From Membranipora membranacea (Eukaryota > Bryozoa > Gymnolaemata > Cheilostomatida > Membraniporidae), in NCBI GenBank assembly GCA_914767715.1, contig OU612074.1:3177501-3241500 (forward strand): DNA of 64,000 nucleotides. The letters run 5' to 3'. Under the pieces are notes generated by a model. That model was not told the DNA's origin and ran no database searches. It was given only the letters and a program-made list of their open reading frames with translations. Positions 11,817 to 24,778 of this stretch are shown piece after piece. The position numbers and the translations under genes are program-made. The stretch's first letter is position 1; every line of letters begins with the position of its first letter.

Positions 11817-11842
11817 GGGGGGTACAAAGCTTTGTTCCCCCC
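11817..11842. repeat. 26-bp G/C-run palindrome
   Basis: Six G, then TACAAAGCTTTGT, then six C: a palindrome with one mismatch and no loop. Its function is unknown. Confidence 0.6.
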
Positions 11843-12061
11843 ACACCCCACCAAACAAATCTTATCAAGGTAAGCTATGCTATAACGAAATGCGATTAAG
11901 ACAAAAATACAAGAGCTATTGGCCAACTTAATCCTGGAAGGAGAGAGAGATTGATATTTGCTGCTGTATGCGAGGTGTTGTACCAAATTCAGAAGCAGTG
12001 ATTAGGAATGCGAGTAAGTCCGGACTAGAAATATACAGCAGCGTGTTGAGTGGCTTTCAGA

Positions 12062-13445
12062 TTAAGGCATAAAAGCCCACACTGTACCGTTGATTGTTTT
12101 CTTACATATTGTACAGTCTACCATAGCAGGGGCACATGATACACAACATAAAAAAATGTCCACAAGGTAGAAATATTATCCTTACTACTCCTTAGAAACA
12201 TATTTTACATGTGAGTTGTGTTATTGTGTCCCTATCATTTATATAAAGTTCTGGCTCAGGTTCCGCTGAGGATAATTGGGGATTTTCTTGGGCAGTGTCA
12301 GCTTGAACAGAGTTGCTGCTGCTTCCCTCTCCTTGGTTGGTCTCATCTATGCCGGTATAGTCCTCACTGTCTGGCTCATAACTATGAGTTAGTTTAACTA
12401 CTTTTGGTAACTTGTCTACGCTGTGGATATCTTTGGATAAGTTTGAAGGAGGAACTTCCAACTCCCTGGACAACCTCAGCCAAATATCTGAAATCTCTCT
12501 CGCCTCTCTGCTAAATGACAAGAAGGTTTTGAAATCAACTTGCAGTCAGCAGTTACTTTGTGTCATTTCTTGTCATTTGAAAGTTTCGATAGCCTGGAGC
12601 CTTTGAAGACACAAACTAAAAAGAGTTATTTGCTCATTTTTCAATGAAGCACAACTTCTACATTACAAAATAAGGGACAGTTGTAAAATACCCTTTACCA
12701 GTGGTTCCTACATATTGTAGCGGAGGGTGAATTGTGTATACCCACAAATGAGTGTAGAAAAAGTGGAGAACTGAGGCTAGCATACACGTTCCCCAGCCAT
12801 CGATCACAGACACCCAACATGCATTCAGACAAGCAAACTTTGCCTGCATTGTACTCCTTTGTTCAGCAAACAAAAGGCCTTTTGTTATACAACTCTCATA
12901 GGTGTCTTGGGACATGTCTTCCAGACATCGGCCCCCAGGGCCTATCCAAAATACTTCAGCATAACTGTACTTTATTTTGTAATGTAGTATTAGAAGATTC
13001 CAACCTACCTTTATTCTATTGATTACGACAGGTGAGTCCTATCTATACCCATTTCTATAGCTCTTCGTATGACTGGAGTTATGGGTCTGATCATTCTCGT
13101 GGTGACATTCTGCAGAAGAAAGGGCAAACATGGTAATGAATGCTATGTATACAGTTACAAATGAGAAAAAGTAGGCATTGACTAAGCAGAAGTGGAATGT
13201 ATGTTGTACGATCGATGATGAATAAACTCTAATACCATTACTCACTTGTATGAGATAACTGACTCTGGGTGGCTGGTATTCTCCAAGTTCTTGTAATGTG
13301 TCAGGCACAAAACTAGCACCTTTGGTGGAGAGCACATGTTGACAGGTGGGAGATGTTCTAACATGTCTCTTCCATACATCCCCACCTGTCCTCCACTCAG
13401 CTGACTTAAATCCGCAGTAGAAACATGTGACAGAGTCAGCATCAC
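12062..13445 (-). pseudogene. IAP gene 3' part (BIR and RING), unit 2, damaged
   Basis: The BIR exon (13246-13445) encodes C-x2-C-x16-H-x6-C and ends LIQ before a gtgagt donor, so it is intact. The last exon (12062-12507) has an acid-rich linker and then a C-terminal RING of IAP type: CKIC, IIFLPCGH, CVSCAPAMVDC, TIC and a short tail ending FMP before TAA. Two lesions break the RING: an in-frame TAA at 12192-12194 just after CKICF, and one extra T in the seven-T run at 12150-12156 that shifts the frame. RING domains of IAPs are ubiquitin ligases. The phases of the two exons (0 and 2) do not join, so a middle exon is missing from my model. The N-terminal half of the BIR was not found. Assembly error in the homopolymer cannot be ruled out. 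Confidence 0.7.
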
Positions 13446-14447
13446 CTACAGATAAGAGAGAAATTGGTATAATTACCTGTTGAGTCTGCATGTTAACACA
13501 GTACATTGTAATGCTGTTTTTTTTGCAAAAAGACGGTTGTGTATTTGTCTTAGACATGCACAACTTTTCCTGACCAATCTCGAGGGAACAAAATAATACT
13601 TAAATCTTTGATCAAACAAACCTGGGTGGTTGTGTTTTTGTTATGGGCTTCCACAAATTTTTACTTGTCTAATGTAGAGGGCTGGTCTCACCAATCAAAA
13701 TAAAAAAGAAGAGAGTCGGTTAATGAATGAGAGCATACATGTGGTTGTTTTATTTCTGATGTTTCTAGCAAACACTTGGGCAGATGCAAAATAGATATCA
13801 GTAGTTAAATAACTATTCCGTCTAATGCTTGCCGATGGGATTATGACCTAAAGCCAAGTGCATGTTGAATCATGTAACTGGCCATGTATGCCAATGGCGA
13901 GTAATTTCAACTATAACAGGATTTAAGAATTATTGGCCACGCTTTTTTGTGGCATGGTTTTGCCTCTTGCATCACAGATTGACATCAGTATGTGTGGTGA
14001 AATAATTTGATAATGATTAACTACAACATTCAGCACCTCAGCTGTTGAGCAGTAGGAGGAGGCGATGTGGTGTCAATTTTCTGTCAGGACATTGCTTGTT
14101 ATTTGATCATCAATCAAAAATAAAGAAAATACCCCAAGCTTGTATCAGTTTGGATATGGTATTGACATGGTATTACCCGGATGATAGCTAAATCATTCAT
14201 CAGGTTAAAATAATCCCTAGATTATTTTTCTGCTGCAAATTCAGATAGGGAAATAATGATGTAGTGCAATGAGACGACAGTCCTTCCATGATTTAATGCC
14301 ATGCTTGGCTTCAAGAATAAAGCTAAGAGGACTCAGCAGAAAAAAATATCAGATGTGATCCAAGCTTGATTCACGGAAGGAAATCGACACCTACACAGTG
14401 CTTCCCTAACTATATATTTAGGTGTTTATTAGGCTATCACATAGACT
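12781..14447. repeat. Duplication unit 2, first block
   Basis: This is the second copy of 1-1735. It holds the BIR exon with the uninterrupted reading frame. Homology stops at about 14447 and resumes at 17195 (matching 3120 in unit 1). The intervening 2.7 kb contains a palindrome and a foldback-like structure found only here. Confidence 0.85.
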
Positions 14448-14836
14448 TAATATACTACCTAGACAGGCTAATAGCATTCAATACTGTCCCACTTAAATAG
14501 CCGACATGACGTAATTAGTTTGTGCTGTGAGCCATTGTTTACCATATATCCATCAATTAAATAATGAAAAAAACATTGATATAGATACAGCCATTTACCC
14601 TCAGCACTTCCATCACTACTATAAAAATGTAAAGAATACCTATAATACAAGATCAGAAATATTTTGTTGGATGAGCCAGATCCAAGCACCAGCATCACCA
14701 CCATCATCATTTTTTTCCTTAAAATTATACGTAGTTGTGACTGAACACAACCAGTCTGCTCAAATTGGATTGCTAATTTTATTGTCGCTTCACAAGGAAG
14801 AATATATCTGTGCTGTAAATTGAATATGCAAACTAC

Positions 14837-14889
14837 AGATAGCTGTTGTTCCTGAGTACGTAATACGTACTCAGGAACAACAGCTATCT
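14837..14889. repeat. Perfect 26-bp-arm palindrome plus third copy
   Basis: Arms 14837-14862 and 14864-14889 are exact reverse complements around one base. The arm sequence GTTGTTCCTGAGTAC then repeats once more directly after (14889-14904), followed by a run of TATGATAT units to about 14990. The structure is typical of template-switch or cruciform-prone DNA. Confidence 0.9.
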
Positions 14890-15054
14890 GTTGTTCCTGA
14901 GTACTATGATATTATGTATACTATCATATTATGTACTATATTATGATATTATGATATTATGTACTGAGTACTGAGTATATTATGATGAATCTAGAGTATG
15001 TGACAATAACTTAAATTTATAATACTTCAGTACTGCAGTCAAAATCTAATGGCC

Positions 15055-16290
15055 TTTACCATGGCAATTTTTCCAGATGCCGGTAGGTTCATTGAGTTTA
15101 TAAATGTGATATCGGCGTCAACAGTGAATGTCTATTGCTTCCCCGACATATACACAGAAACAGCAGCGTGAAAAAAAAACTTATTACAGAGATGTCACAA
15201 ACTTTTTAAACAAAATTGCATCCGATGAAGACCATCCTCTTTTTAGTCGTGTTGTTTCCAACTGTGCAAAGGTATCCACTCGCCTACATACCATCTATTG
15301 CCCACCAAAGTGCAGGACAGGAAAGCATTTAAAGAGATGTTTTCCATACTACATGTCAGCTCACAAAAGAACTTAAAATGTTCATTTTCATGTACCAATT
15401 CAATCCTATCGCCTGTTAATACAATGATTGTTATAATAAGCCAAACCAAACCAGAACACGTCATCATCTGAGCAAATGGAACTACATGTAATGATGAAAC
15501 TACAGAGGAAAAAGGATGGAGGCATGTGACTCTAATAATTTCCAAATCTGGAAAATTAAACACCCTGGCCAAAGTTATTTTTGCCGATGCCGGTAAGGTT
15601 CTTGGAGTTTTTGAGTTTATCAATGTGATATCGGTGTCAACAGTGAATGTCAATTAGAGTGATATTTGAGAGTACAATTCCTGTAATGATCATTATTATT
15701 ATTCTTATCGTTACATTCACATTATTCTTATTCAATAGTTAATAATTCCCATAAAAACTATTTCAGCTTCGATCTAGGTGGAGCCCTGCAGACTTCTCTA
15801 TACTTCTCAAGTGCAGCACACTCAACAGTGATTACTGTACAATTGACATAGTGATTTTTTAGTCATTGCGTTCAGAAACGTTATTTTGTGGCTCAGACTG
15901 GGTTCTATACTAATAGCCATTATTCTTACTAAACCTTAGCTTATACCAACAAAAATTTATTGCAGGCTGCAGAGGTTTGTGCTCGTGAGCAGCTGCGATG
16001 CATATGAGCACGCACTCATGACTGAGTCAAGCAATAATGCTGGTGATCGTTCAGCCGGCATTTATTTTCCAGTCTTGGAAATTATTAGAATCACTGCTTC
16101 AATCATTTTTCTGTAGTTTCATCATTACATGTAGTTCCATTTTCTCAGATGATGACGTGTCCTGTTGTAATAACTACTTGTTTCACACTGCTGTGTCTGT
16201 GAATAGGTTGGGGAAGCAATTGACATTCACTGTTGAAGCCATTATCACATTGATAAACTCAAAGAACCTTACCAGCATGGGCAAAATTAA
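15055..16290. mobile_element. Foldback-like inverted repeat element
   Basis: Block A (about 15073-15155) and block B (15452-15503) reappear as reverse complements in opposite order at 16115-16165 (B) and 16196-16280 (A). A further direct copy of A lies at 15580-15655. The arrangement is that of a decayed inverted-repeat element with an internal duplication. Short open frames inside it have no recognised domain. No clear target-site duplication was found. Confidence 0.55.
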
Positions 16291-18464
16291 GTTTGTGCCA
16301 TTGTGCTGCTTAAATTGAGCCCTCTGTGCCTTGCTACTGAGATTTTTGATTAGTTTTTGCGTTCAAAATATAGAGGAGGCATGGCACTAACTAGAGGAGT
16401 GACATTTTAGTGCAACTTCATATTTTTGCAATAGTAAAAGGGCCATTTCTGACCCCTCATTACATGTGACCCCAATAATGCAGAAACTAAAATTTCCAAT
16501 TTATTATACCATTTTGGTCTTGCACTGTCACTTCCATCAATAATCTTACCAGATTACAGATCCTGGTTGTCACAACTGTAACAAATAATAACCCAAATTT
16601 TCACTAATTTTGGACAAAATATTCCAGCCAAAAATCAGAAATTCAGAAATATGTCAGTCAAATTTGTTGTCAGCATGATGAACAGCAGGAGATTGTCTAG
16701 ATTTTGACCAAAGCGATTATTGATCAAGGCTTTACATCTTGAGATATTTTGATTTTTGTGGCTCAACTAGCTTAATTTGGTCCAAAACATGCACTCCTTT
16801 CCATCTAAAAAACTGAAAATAGGTTAAACAACATGTCATACACACCAGCTTACAGTATTTCCGAGGTTTTGATCATGGCGTTTGATGATAAATTCAATAG
16901 TAGAGAAATTATGAGCATAAGCATTTCTCTCTCGATGCTAAACAATCACCCAACAAAGGTGATCCATTCTTGTACACAATGTGCTTTGCATGTAATACTG
17001 CACAGATTTTCATCACGCTTTTGCATAGCGTAATTTACTGCATCATTTTGCCCATTGCTGCCTATATCTTTTCAATGTATTTTAGTTAATGTACAATTAA
17101 TCAAGTTATGAACATGCAGTTTTAAATAATTTTGGATATTAAAAAAAAGAATTTTTGAGATGGGACAAGTAGTTCCTGAGAAACTGAAAAGGCGATATAT
17201 CACGTTAAACTATAGTAGTTTATATGAGATCATGTTTGGTATGTGAGCGGACAAATTGACAGACATAATCATTGAATAGCATACAGGGGTTGTGTAAATG
17301 AATAAAGTAACACTGACAGTAATAACCAGGATCCACAGACAAAATTTTAAAAATCCTAGAACATGAATTATTTGTTGCATAGCATAAATCTGACTGAAAA
17401 CGCTAATTAGTTCTTTCCTCATTGATCTTGTACTGAACTTGAAAGGTTTGCATCACAATGTCTGGTTATAACACTATGCTTTTTCAAGAGAATGGTATTG
17501 AACTTCACTCATTTGCAATGCATTTGCAATTAACCATCCAATAGGCACGTATTATTAAATTATAGCAAACAATTCACATTTTGTCTGCAGCTGTTTGTTA
17601 GTTTTACTATTATATTGCTAGATTATCTTCCTACTGCGCTATAGCAAAGCGAAACAAAAACAAAACCAACAACTCAAACTTGATTGGTCATATTATCTAC
17701 CAGAAGTTATCAGAGTAGCTAGTCATTTTGCGATCTCTGTATCATTGCATCGCATTGATAATCATTGGGAAAGATTTCCCTCTTGCACCAACATAAACCT
17801 TAGACCTCCCACTTTAAACCTCAAGTATAGATCCCTAACCATAATGCATTTTTTTTCTATACTCAGTTGAACAGAAAATGGTGAACGGAACGGATGAAAA
17901 ATTCCGAAATTTCCTTGCTAAATTAAACGTCAGCCAAAATCAACTACCCATCCATTTACTTCGTAAGAACCCCCTTCTCAGCTTGCCGAAACTTAACGCC
18001 AGGATTTTGTTCAAGCTGTTAGCCTGTCATCCCAAAACAAACTATACTATGCTCTAGTTAACATTTACTCCTCTATGGTAGAAAGTTGTTGATTAGTTTG
18101 CCTACAAAGGGGATTGTTAGTTTGCGACTATCAAACATTGTGTCAATACATGAGGAGCTACGGTGAGTAGAATAAACTAGATTTCCAGCCAATATCTTAC
18201 TATGCTGTTTGAACAGCTCTGGATACTGTATATAATGAATGGTTACCGAAATGCCAACAGAGGATAAATATACCCACTGTCCATGGGAACTTTGATTGTT
18301 ATCTCCTGGCAGTTGTCTAGTAATTTGTCAGTTATCGCAATTGTTTACCACGAGAGACAAGGCAATATCTAAATGATTCAGTTCAGGTTTTTTGATATTG
18401 GGTATCGTTTATATGTAGCAAATATGAGGACAAAAATAATAATAGTAATTTGTAACTCATTGAA

Positions 18465-19297
18465 TTACTTAGAAACTATACGCGGATCATAAGTGCCTGG
18501 TGGTATGCAAACTCTACCGCATACTCCGGGACAGCAAAGCAAATCTGATGCGCAATCGTAATCACTTGTACATTGATCAGATATTTTCAGACATCGACCT
18601 GCTAGGCCACTGCTAGCTTCACACTGTCTTGCTGGTTTTGTCGGAGCAGGATCTAGAAAAAAAAATTAGGATATCAGTCCAACCAACCGACTAGTTGCCT
18701 ACAACTTAATTTCTATTATTTATAGTAAAAAACCTCCCAAGAGTAGCAAAGCAAAGCTACTCTTGCCTTACTTTGAACACAGATGCCCTTTTGAGGATCA
18801 ATCATATAGTAGGAGAAGAGATACTATCTCATATAAAATTTGAATCACATGAATATAACAATGGTATTTACTGCATGCACATGGGCTACAGCCGAACGCT
18901 CTGTTCTGATATCCCCAAGGGCAGAAGAGAAGACAGTGGTGTTGAAATAAACATACTGGTTGCCCTGAGCATAATACAAGAGAAAAAAAAGAAGGTAATG
19001 AATACATGTGGCTTGTAGGCACTTTATATCTGTATTATACTGATATATCTGACCAACACCTGGGGCAGACGCAAAATAGGCATCATTATATGCTCCTTTC
19101 ATGACGTAGCACAATAAGTGGTTTATTGCAAAGAAGCTGCCAGCAAATGTGATCAAATTTGATGGAAGTTAAAGATTGGAGGTGGCTTCCATGTGACCAA
19201 AAAGAATAATAAAACTATATAACTCACACCCTGGAGCAGCAGCTGATACAGCAGCAAGGACACACAGAAGTGTCACACAACCAAAAAGTCCCTTCAT
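18465..19297 (-). CDS. Secreted antistasin-WAP protease inhibitor B
   Basis: Exons 19228-19297, 18872-18964 and 18465-18652 are all phase 1 and give 116 residues, the same architecture and length as gene A, its duplicate. The signal peptide is MKGLFGCVTLLCVLAAVSA. The antistasin exon keeps all six cysteines (CLFQHHC, FCPWGY, FGCSPCAC). The WAP exon keeps all eight, with LLCCPGVCGRVC identical to A. Differences from A are scattered substitutions without frame breaks, consistent with a maintained gene. It is probably an extracellular serine-protease inhibitor; the target protease is not known. Confidence 0.87.
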
Positions 19298-19368
19298 CTT
19301 TGTCTGTCTTTGTTGTCTGTTTTGTCTCTGCTGTAAACTATAAGTAATAACATCTTAGGATGATGTGC

Positions 19369-19421
19369 TTTATATAGCGGGATCAAACAAGTAGGATGTG
19401 ATCACAGGTTGTCATGGTAAC
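19369..19421 (-). promoter_or_regulatory. Promoter of gene B: TATA box and X-box
   Basis: TATATAAA on the minus strand at 19369-19376 lies about 72 bp upstream of the ATG. At 19408-19421 GTTGTCATGGTAAC is a one-mismatch match to the RFX X-box. CCAAT-type motifs follow at about 19457-19505. Spacing and order equal those of genes A, D and F. Confidence 0.65.
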
Positions 19422-19854
19422 CTAAAACCTTAAGTTGCAAGCCATTCATATCTAGCCAATGTGTTGATTCTGATTGGATGTTGGGAGCGAAATCAACATC
19501 CAATCAGAGTAGACTGGCCTGAATTTTCATCCCGTGATTGACACATGAACCTATATAACTTTGGCTTCTGATATTAACGACATTTTGATCAGTGTCAAAC
19601 TACCTACATATTCTTGTCTCTCCTTATAGATGTGACAAATTAATATTTAATAGGTTCCACTGCAACAGAGGAGATATTTGACATTCAGGGCCTCATCTTT
19701 TGGCTTTCAATATATTTAGGTGAGTCTTGATATTGTACAAGTTTGGCTTGATGTAGTTCTTTTGGATATGATTTTTGGCTTCAATCCTTTTTTCCAAGGG
19801 CTTGAGCCCTTAAAGGAAAAGTTTCTATTTCCTTGTGGCCATCAGTCCTCCTCT

Positions 19855-19898
19855 TCCTCTTCATCCTCATTTTCATCCTCATCCTCATCCTCTTCCTC
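19855..19898. repeat. Short TCC microsatellite
   Basis: This is the counterpart of the longer tract at 5825-5945 in duplication unit 1. Confidence 0.85.
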
Positions 19899-20375
19899 AA
19901 ATGAACAAAAAGGTATAGGTCCGTGGCAACATAGATCTTATCTGCCTTTGTTACCTGTGTCATTGAGCAAACAGAATTGTTGGATGAGAATAGACAGAGG
20001 TTTTAAGTATTCATAGACAGGCGGACAATGTAACCTGCCAGGATTCTGTTCGTGCAATGAAATGAACAGACATTGGGCAAGAGCTAGGCGATTTATTTAT
20101 TATCATATCTATAAGGCATCTTTATTGTCAAAGAAGCAGTGAGTTTAAAAATTTTACTGTGGTTGTTGGAGAATGGGACATAGTAATTGTTGTGTGCGGC
20201 ATAAAAAACCGCTGTTTACGATACTGAAGACTGTTGTATTGCATCAATCTCTCCTCCCTGTATGATGGTACTGGGTGTCTTGTGGGTAATCTTGGGCTTC
20301 GTTTGAAGATCACAAACAATTCAGAGATCCTTCTGAATAGAAAACCAAAAGCCTAAAATCACAGCAGAAGTTACT

Positions 20376-20670
20376 CAATTTGCTCTTGGAATCATAGAAA
20401 ATTGGTGCAAAACAATTGAATTAAGGATGAATCCAAATAAAGCAGAGTCCCTGCTGGTAGCAAAGAAAACGAATTACTCGCTACCCAAAAACAAAATCAG
20501 ACTCAATACCAAAAACATGTTATATAGCTTGGTATATATACTGACCAAAGATTGACATAATCACACCACATAACCCATGAAATTCAAAAAGCCCTGTTTA
20601 TCATGTGGATGTGTAAGATTGATATCAATAAAACATGGGCATTATCTATTCACTTTGTTTTTTGTCACAA
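20376..20670 (+). pseudogene. Jockey-like reverse transcriptase fragment
   Basis: The plus strand reads the region after the RT catalytic core: ENWCKTIELRMNPNKAE, then a degraded YLG-type motif, then KALFIMWMCK and NKTWA. This order fits Jockey-group non-LTR retrotransposons (WC...LNP.K, then KA...W.C, then KTWG). Stops interrupt it. It is absent from unit 1, so it inserted after the duplication or was lost there. Confidence 0.55.
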
Positions 20671-21699
20671 GTGTTTTACCTTAAAGGTATGGAACATATG
20701 TGTAATAGCTTTTCTATTACCATGACCGCAATATCAAAGAGCAGTTTTCATGCTGAAGGTAACACAGAATGATTGATTGTTTGACAGCAGTCACCCGGTA
20801 AGAGTTGGGGCCACACTATATAATATCGGGGATCAATAAGCCTAGGCATCTGCATTTTCACCAACAAATTTCTGTAATTAGTGTAAAAACTCATTGTGTT
20901 GTGGATTCATTATAGATAAAACAGGAACTACATTAGCTTATTAAAAATAGGTGTCACTTTTGTACTTATCTAATGCTAGTTTCTTAAATGGTCCCACCAT
21001 TAAGACGAAGTTCCTACTATTGTGGTAGTCATTACACATCATAGTTTGTTATGATTATTATAACGATATGATTCTGTTTGCATGCTCTGAATCCGATGGG
21101 TGCCAAATATCGCCTGTATACTTACTGATTTTTTTCATCATCCATCTCAGTATCTCTCATAAACAAGACAGGGCACCCGCAACTGTAATAATTAATTGGA
21201 GTTCATGGCGCCTCGCTGTCAAAGCTTTGTCATCGAGAAATGTAATCGTTTGGTGATCCATTTTTCTTGAAGCAATATCGCTTTTTTCTTGACATATCAA
21301 CATCATCTTCTGAGAAGGGCATAGTTTAAAAACTTAACAGTAGTTGCTTATGTAAATGCAGCCTAACTTGAGGCAGACAGCTTTCATGGGTAATCCATTG
21401 TCAACTACTACAAAAAAACAACCATTTTGATTTTCGACACATGTTCAATGCTGTAGTGTTATCGTATTGGCTGGTCTTGTCTGAACCACTCTGTTTAACA
21501 TCTCCACTGAGAGCAAAGTCTTTGACAATTAATATAGTAAGGTTCTCTTAACATTTCTCCTCAATTCTTAAATTAATGTGCAACTGTTTGCAAAATCCTC
21601 TACCACTACTATGTTAATTAACAATGACAATAATTAGTATAATCTATTACCACAAAAACACATTGATGAATTCATTCATTCAATTTACATAACTGGGGT

Positions 21700-22152
21700 C
21701 TTTGTAGTCACTGCTGCCTTGCAAACTTTTCCACATCCTTCACTGCAACAAGGTTGTATCACTATGGCAGCTAATGCAAGGTCTGAAAACACATATCCCT
21801 GGGAGACCACTGCTAACAAGTCATCTTCCTGCTGGCCTAGGGTCTAGAAAAAAAGACTAGGTTTTCCTTTTAGCCCGTTTATCCCTGGTACATTCAACCC
21901 TGTTACAATCGCAGTTACATTTGCATAGTCGTGAACGGCCAGTCTATAGCAAATTTAAGCCAACATAACTTGGTGCATAGAGTCTATTTTTAAGTAGGCA
22001 ATATTCAGGAGACAGAATTTTGATGTTGTATTTGCTAGACGAGGGAGCAAAACTATGACCTTACTGGGATCACTTACTGCATGAACACATGTATTTTCTG
22101 AGTCCCTAGCAGTAGAGGAGACACTGGTATTGTGACCAGGATGGTAACCCGA
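21700..22152 (-). pseudogene. Broken antistasin-WAP gene C, unit 2
   Basis: The WAP exon (about 21700-21843) still aligns with gene D but its first cysteine codon has become TGA and an internal deletion removes part of the core. The antistasin exon (about 22077-22152) keeps the CSC-type end and gtaagt donor, but has an in-frame TAG and a mutated acceptor (CG instead of AG). No signal exon was found upstream. Its counterpart in unit 1 is the relic at 7951-8073. Confidence 0.75.
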
Positions 22153-22159
22153 AAACAAA

Positions 22160-23390
22160 AGATGGGACTGCAATGAATGAATGATGGCAAACATTAAGCC
22201 GGTATCAGTCCGTTCCATACAGTGCGTAAAGTTGTGAGTTATTGACCCGATCAAAGCGCGGTAATTTGATCAGTCAATTGGACTAAACATGGCATCGAAT
22301 GAATCATTTTCTAATTATTCAGTTGCTTATGTTCAAACCATGTCGATTCAACGATTAGCGAATAGGAGGAAATGGGGATGCCATGTCAATTAATTGTCGT
22401 ATCATTTTATAATCAATTCAAAGTATAGGAGATGACCCAATCTTGTATCACTGCAGATAGGGAAATCATATAACACAGAGTTACCCTCAATGATCCCTGA
22501 ATCGTTGTGATATTCAAGACAAGGTATAGATTATATCCTAGAAATCCTGTCCCATCATACAGAGGGAAAGATTTATTGATTCCAATGATTTCTGAGGAGG
22601 TATCGTCAAAGGAAGATGAGATTTGCTAGCTTATGTTTGATGGGCTCTAAATGTTAGAAAAATAACAAATGAGAGCCTGCCAACAAAGGTATTTACAGAA
22701 GAGTCTTATCCAACAATTAAAATTAAGATTTAAATTAAATCAAGTCAAGGTTGCACAATGTCAAGCATCACCTGCAAACATTGGAAGCATCAAAACCAGG
22801 CCCTTAAACTACTGCTTCCACTCAGGCAAATTTGTGCTCAACGAATTCTGTATAGCTTCCAGATGTCTTATTGAGACTTTAATCTCATCATTGTCACCTA
22901 CTGGGCTAATAATTTGCACAAACTGATCTTCAAAATCAGGGCATGAAATTTACGAACTAGCTGATTACATTATTAATTTCCACTAGTAAGGCGGTAACTA
23001 TGTCACATGATACGGTAGATAATTAACTTCATACCCTGATTCTGACGATCAGTTTGTGCAAATTATATTAGTTTTGAGCTATACAAAATTCAAAAGCTTA
23101 CATTTTGCTGTGTGGCAGCAGTGATTTAAGCTCAGACATATATCTCCTCCGTTGCAGTGGAATCTATTAACTACTAATTTGTCACAGTTTTTCGCAAGGC
23201 TTTTCATCGAGGGACAAGGAAATGTATACATTTCAATACCGATCAAAATGTTGTTAATATCACAAGTAAAAGATATCTAGTATATATATGCCAAACACTG
23301 GATGAAACTTCAGACCGGTTGAATCTGATTGATCCGAGTTATCTTGGTTTTAAAATTAGTTATATCATATCGATTTACATGCAGCTTGGG
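22160..23390. other. Intergenic with family intron and upstream remnants
   Basis: No exon was recognised. Positions 22430-22510 resemble the intron 2 sequence of genes D, E and F. Positions 23140-23200 carry an inverted copy of the segment found upstream of genes A and B. Confidence 0.4.
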
Positions 23391-23394
23391 CCAA

Positions 23395-23722
23395 TATACG
23401 GACACTTACTTATTGTGATGTCCAGCCGTCTATCAATTGTCACACGTAAATCATTACGATAAAACTCATTTAAAAAACTAGATAACTATTTCAAAAAAGT
23501 TGGAAATCAGCCTTAAGGTTGAATTCAGAATGAATTATGATCTGTCATCGGTAGGTATGTTTGGGTCACAGATTGCCATCATAACTTAAATTATAATTAG
23601 AAAAATCCGCAGGCATCCAGATCGCTTATTTACCCCCAGTGAATCAAAAACTGCAGGCACAATAACAATCATTGAAGTTTCCACTCTGTATATCCCTTCT
23701 CTGTGATGGTATCATACTCCAA
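23395..23722. mobile_element. Half copy of the palindromic MITE
   Basis: It aligns with the right arm of the palindromic element at 45720-46411, including the segment around GGAAATCAG, the CCCCCAGTG motif and the terminal CTGTATATCC...CTGTGA. Only one arm is present. Confidence 0.6.
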
Positions 23723-24778
23723 TGTCTTGTGATGGATCTTCAATCAACCATACAATGGACACATTCCGTGAAATGATATTCAAATCAACTTACATTTTTT
23801 TTCAGTTATTTGCTATTTTTTATTGTGAATTGGCACTGATTAGGTGATTATTATCAAAACGCAACATGACAATAATAGCACAAACACATTTATCTGCAAT
23901 GATTTACCATTGACCTCAGATACCTTCAAAATATAAAACTCACAAAACTGAAACTAAAACTTCGTCTTTTCGCCTGCTAAATTTATAGCTAGCCAAATAC
24001 TACACCCCCGCCAAAATTAAACAGGACTTTGTGCAAGCTTGCATTATGTCGTCCAAAGTCAGACAATACTACTATATTGAACTTTATAATACTGCTTGAG
24101 GAAGTACTTTTGAGAGAAGAAGATGGCAGGTCAGCCACTATTCTACTCTCTTGTTTGAACAACTCTACACGCTGGTGATCATAATTATATTGATAGCAGC
24201 ATGCCAACAAAGGCGTTACAGACACCAAACACGAATGGTTACTTCAAAATATTCACCTAAATGTGATAACACTGCAATCAACAAATAAACGATTTATAGA
24301 AATGGTTTGATCGCTTGTACTAGGAAGCTGGAGAGATTGTAATTGTATGGCCAAAATTATAAACGCCCGCATAGACAAGTTGTGTGAAACAGACTCACGA
24401 ACAGAACATATGTTCGAGAAGATGGAGGAATCCCAACAAACATCTCTCTGTGTGAACCATTGTATGTAGTTTAAACCACAATTATTGCATGAAGTTTGAA
24501 GGCTTTGCAGCATCTTTTAAAAGTCGAGAGCTGAGATAAATATTGGGTTATTAGGTCGAGAGCATCAGGAGAACATAATCCCATTACAGCGTTGCAAGTG
24601 TATTATTTATGATAGTAAAGTTTGTTGTGTTTTCCTTTTACGCGTTTATGTTAACCTATGAGAGCTGATGCTACACTGTTTCACGAGTAAGGCTATGTTA
24701 TATTACATCTGCAGTCAGTATAACATTTATTTGCACCATTAATTACTTCAGAAATACATTATTACAATACTCATTGAT

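Noticed and set aside
15128-15653. Plus and minus open frames of 82 and 136 codons
   Set aside because: They fall inside the inverted-repeat element and match no known family; part of the minus frame is just the repeated block A.
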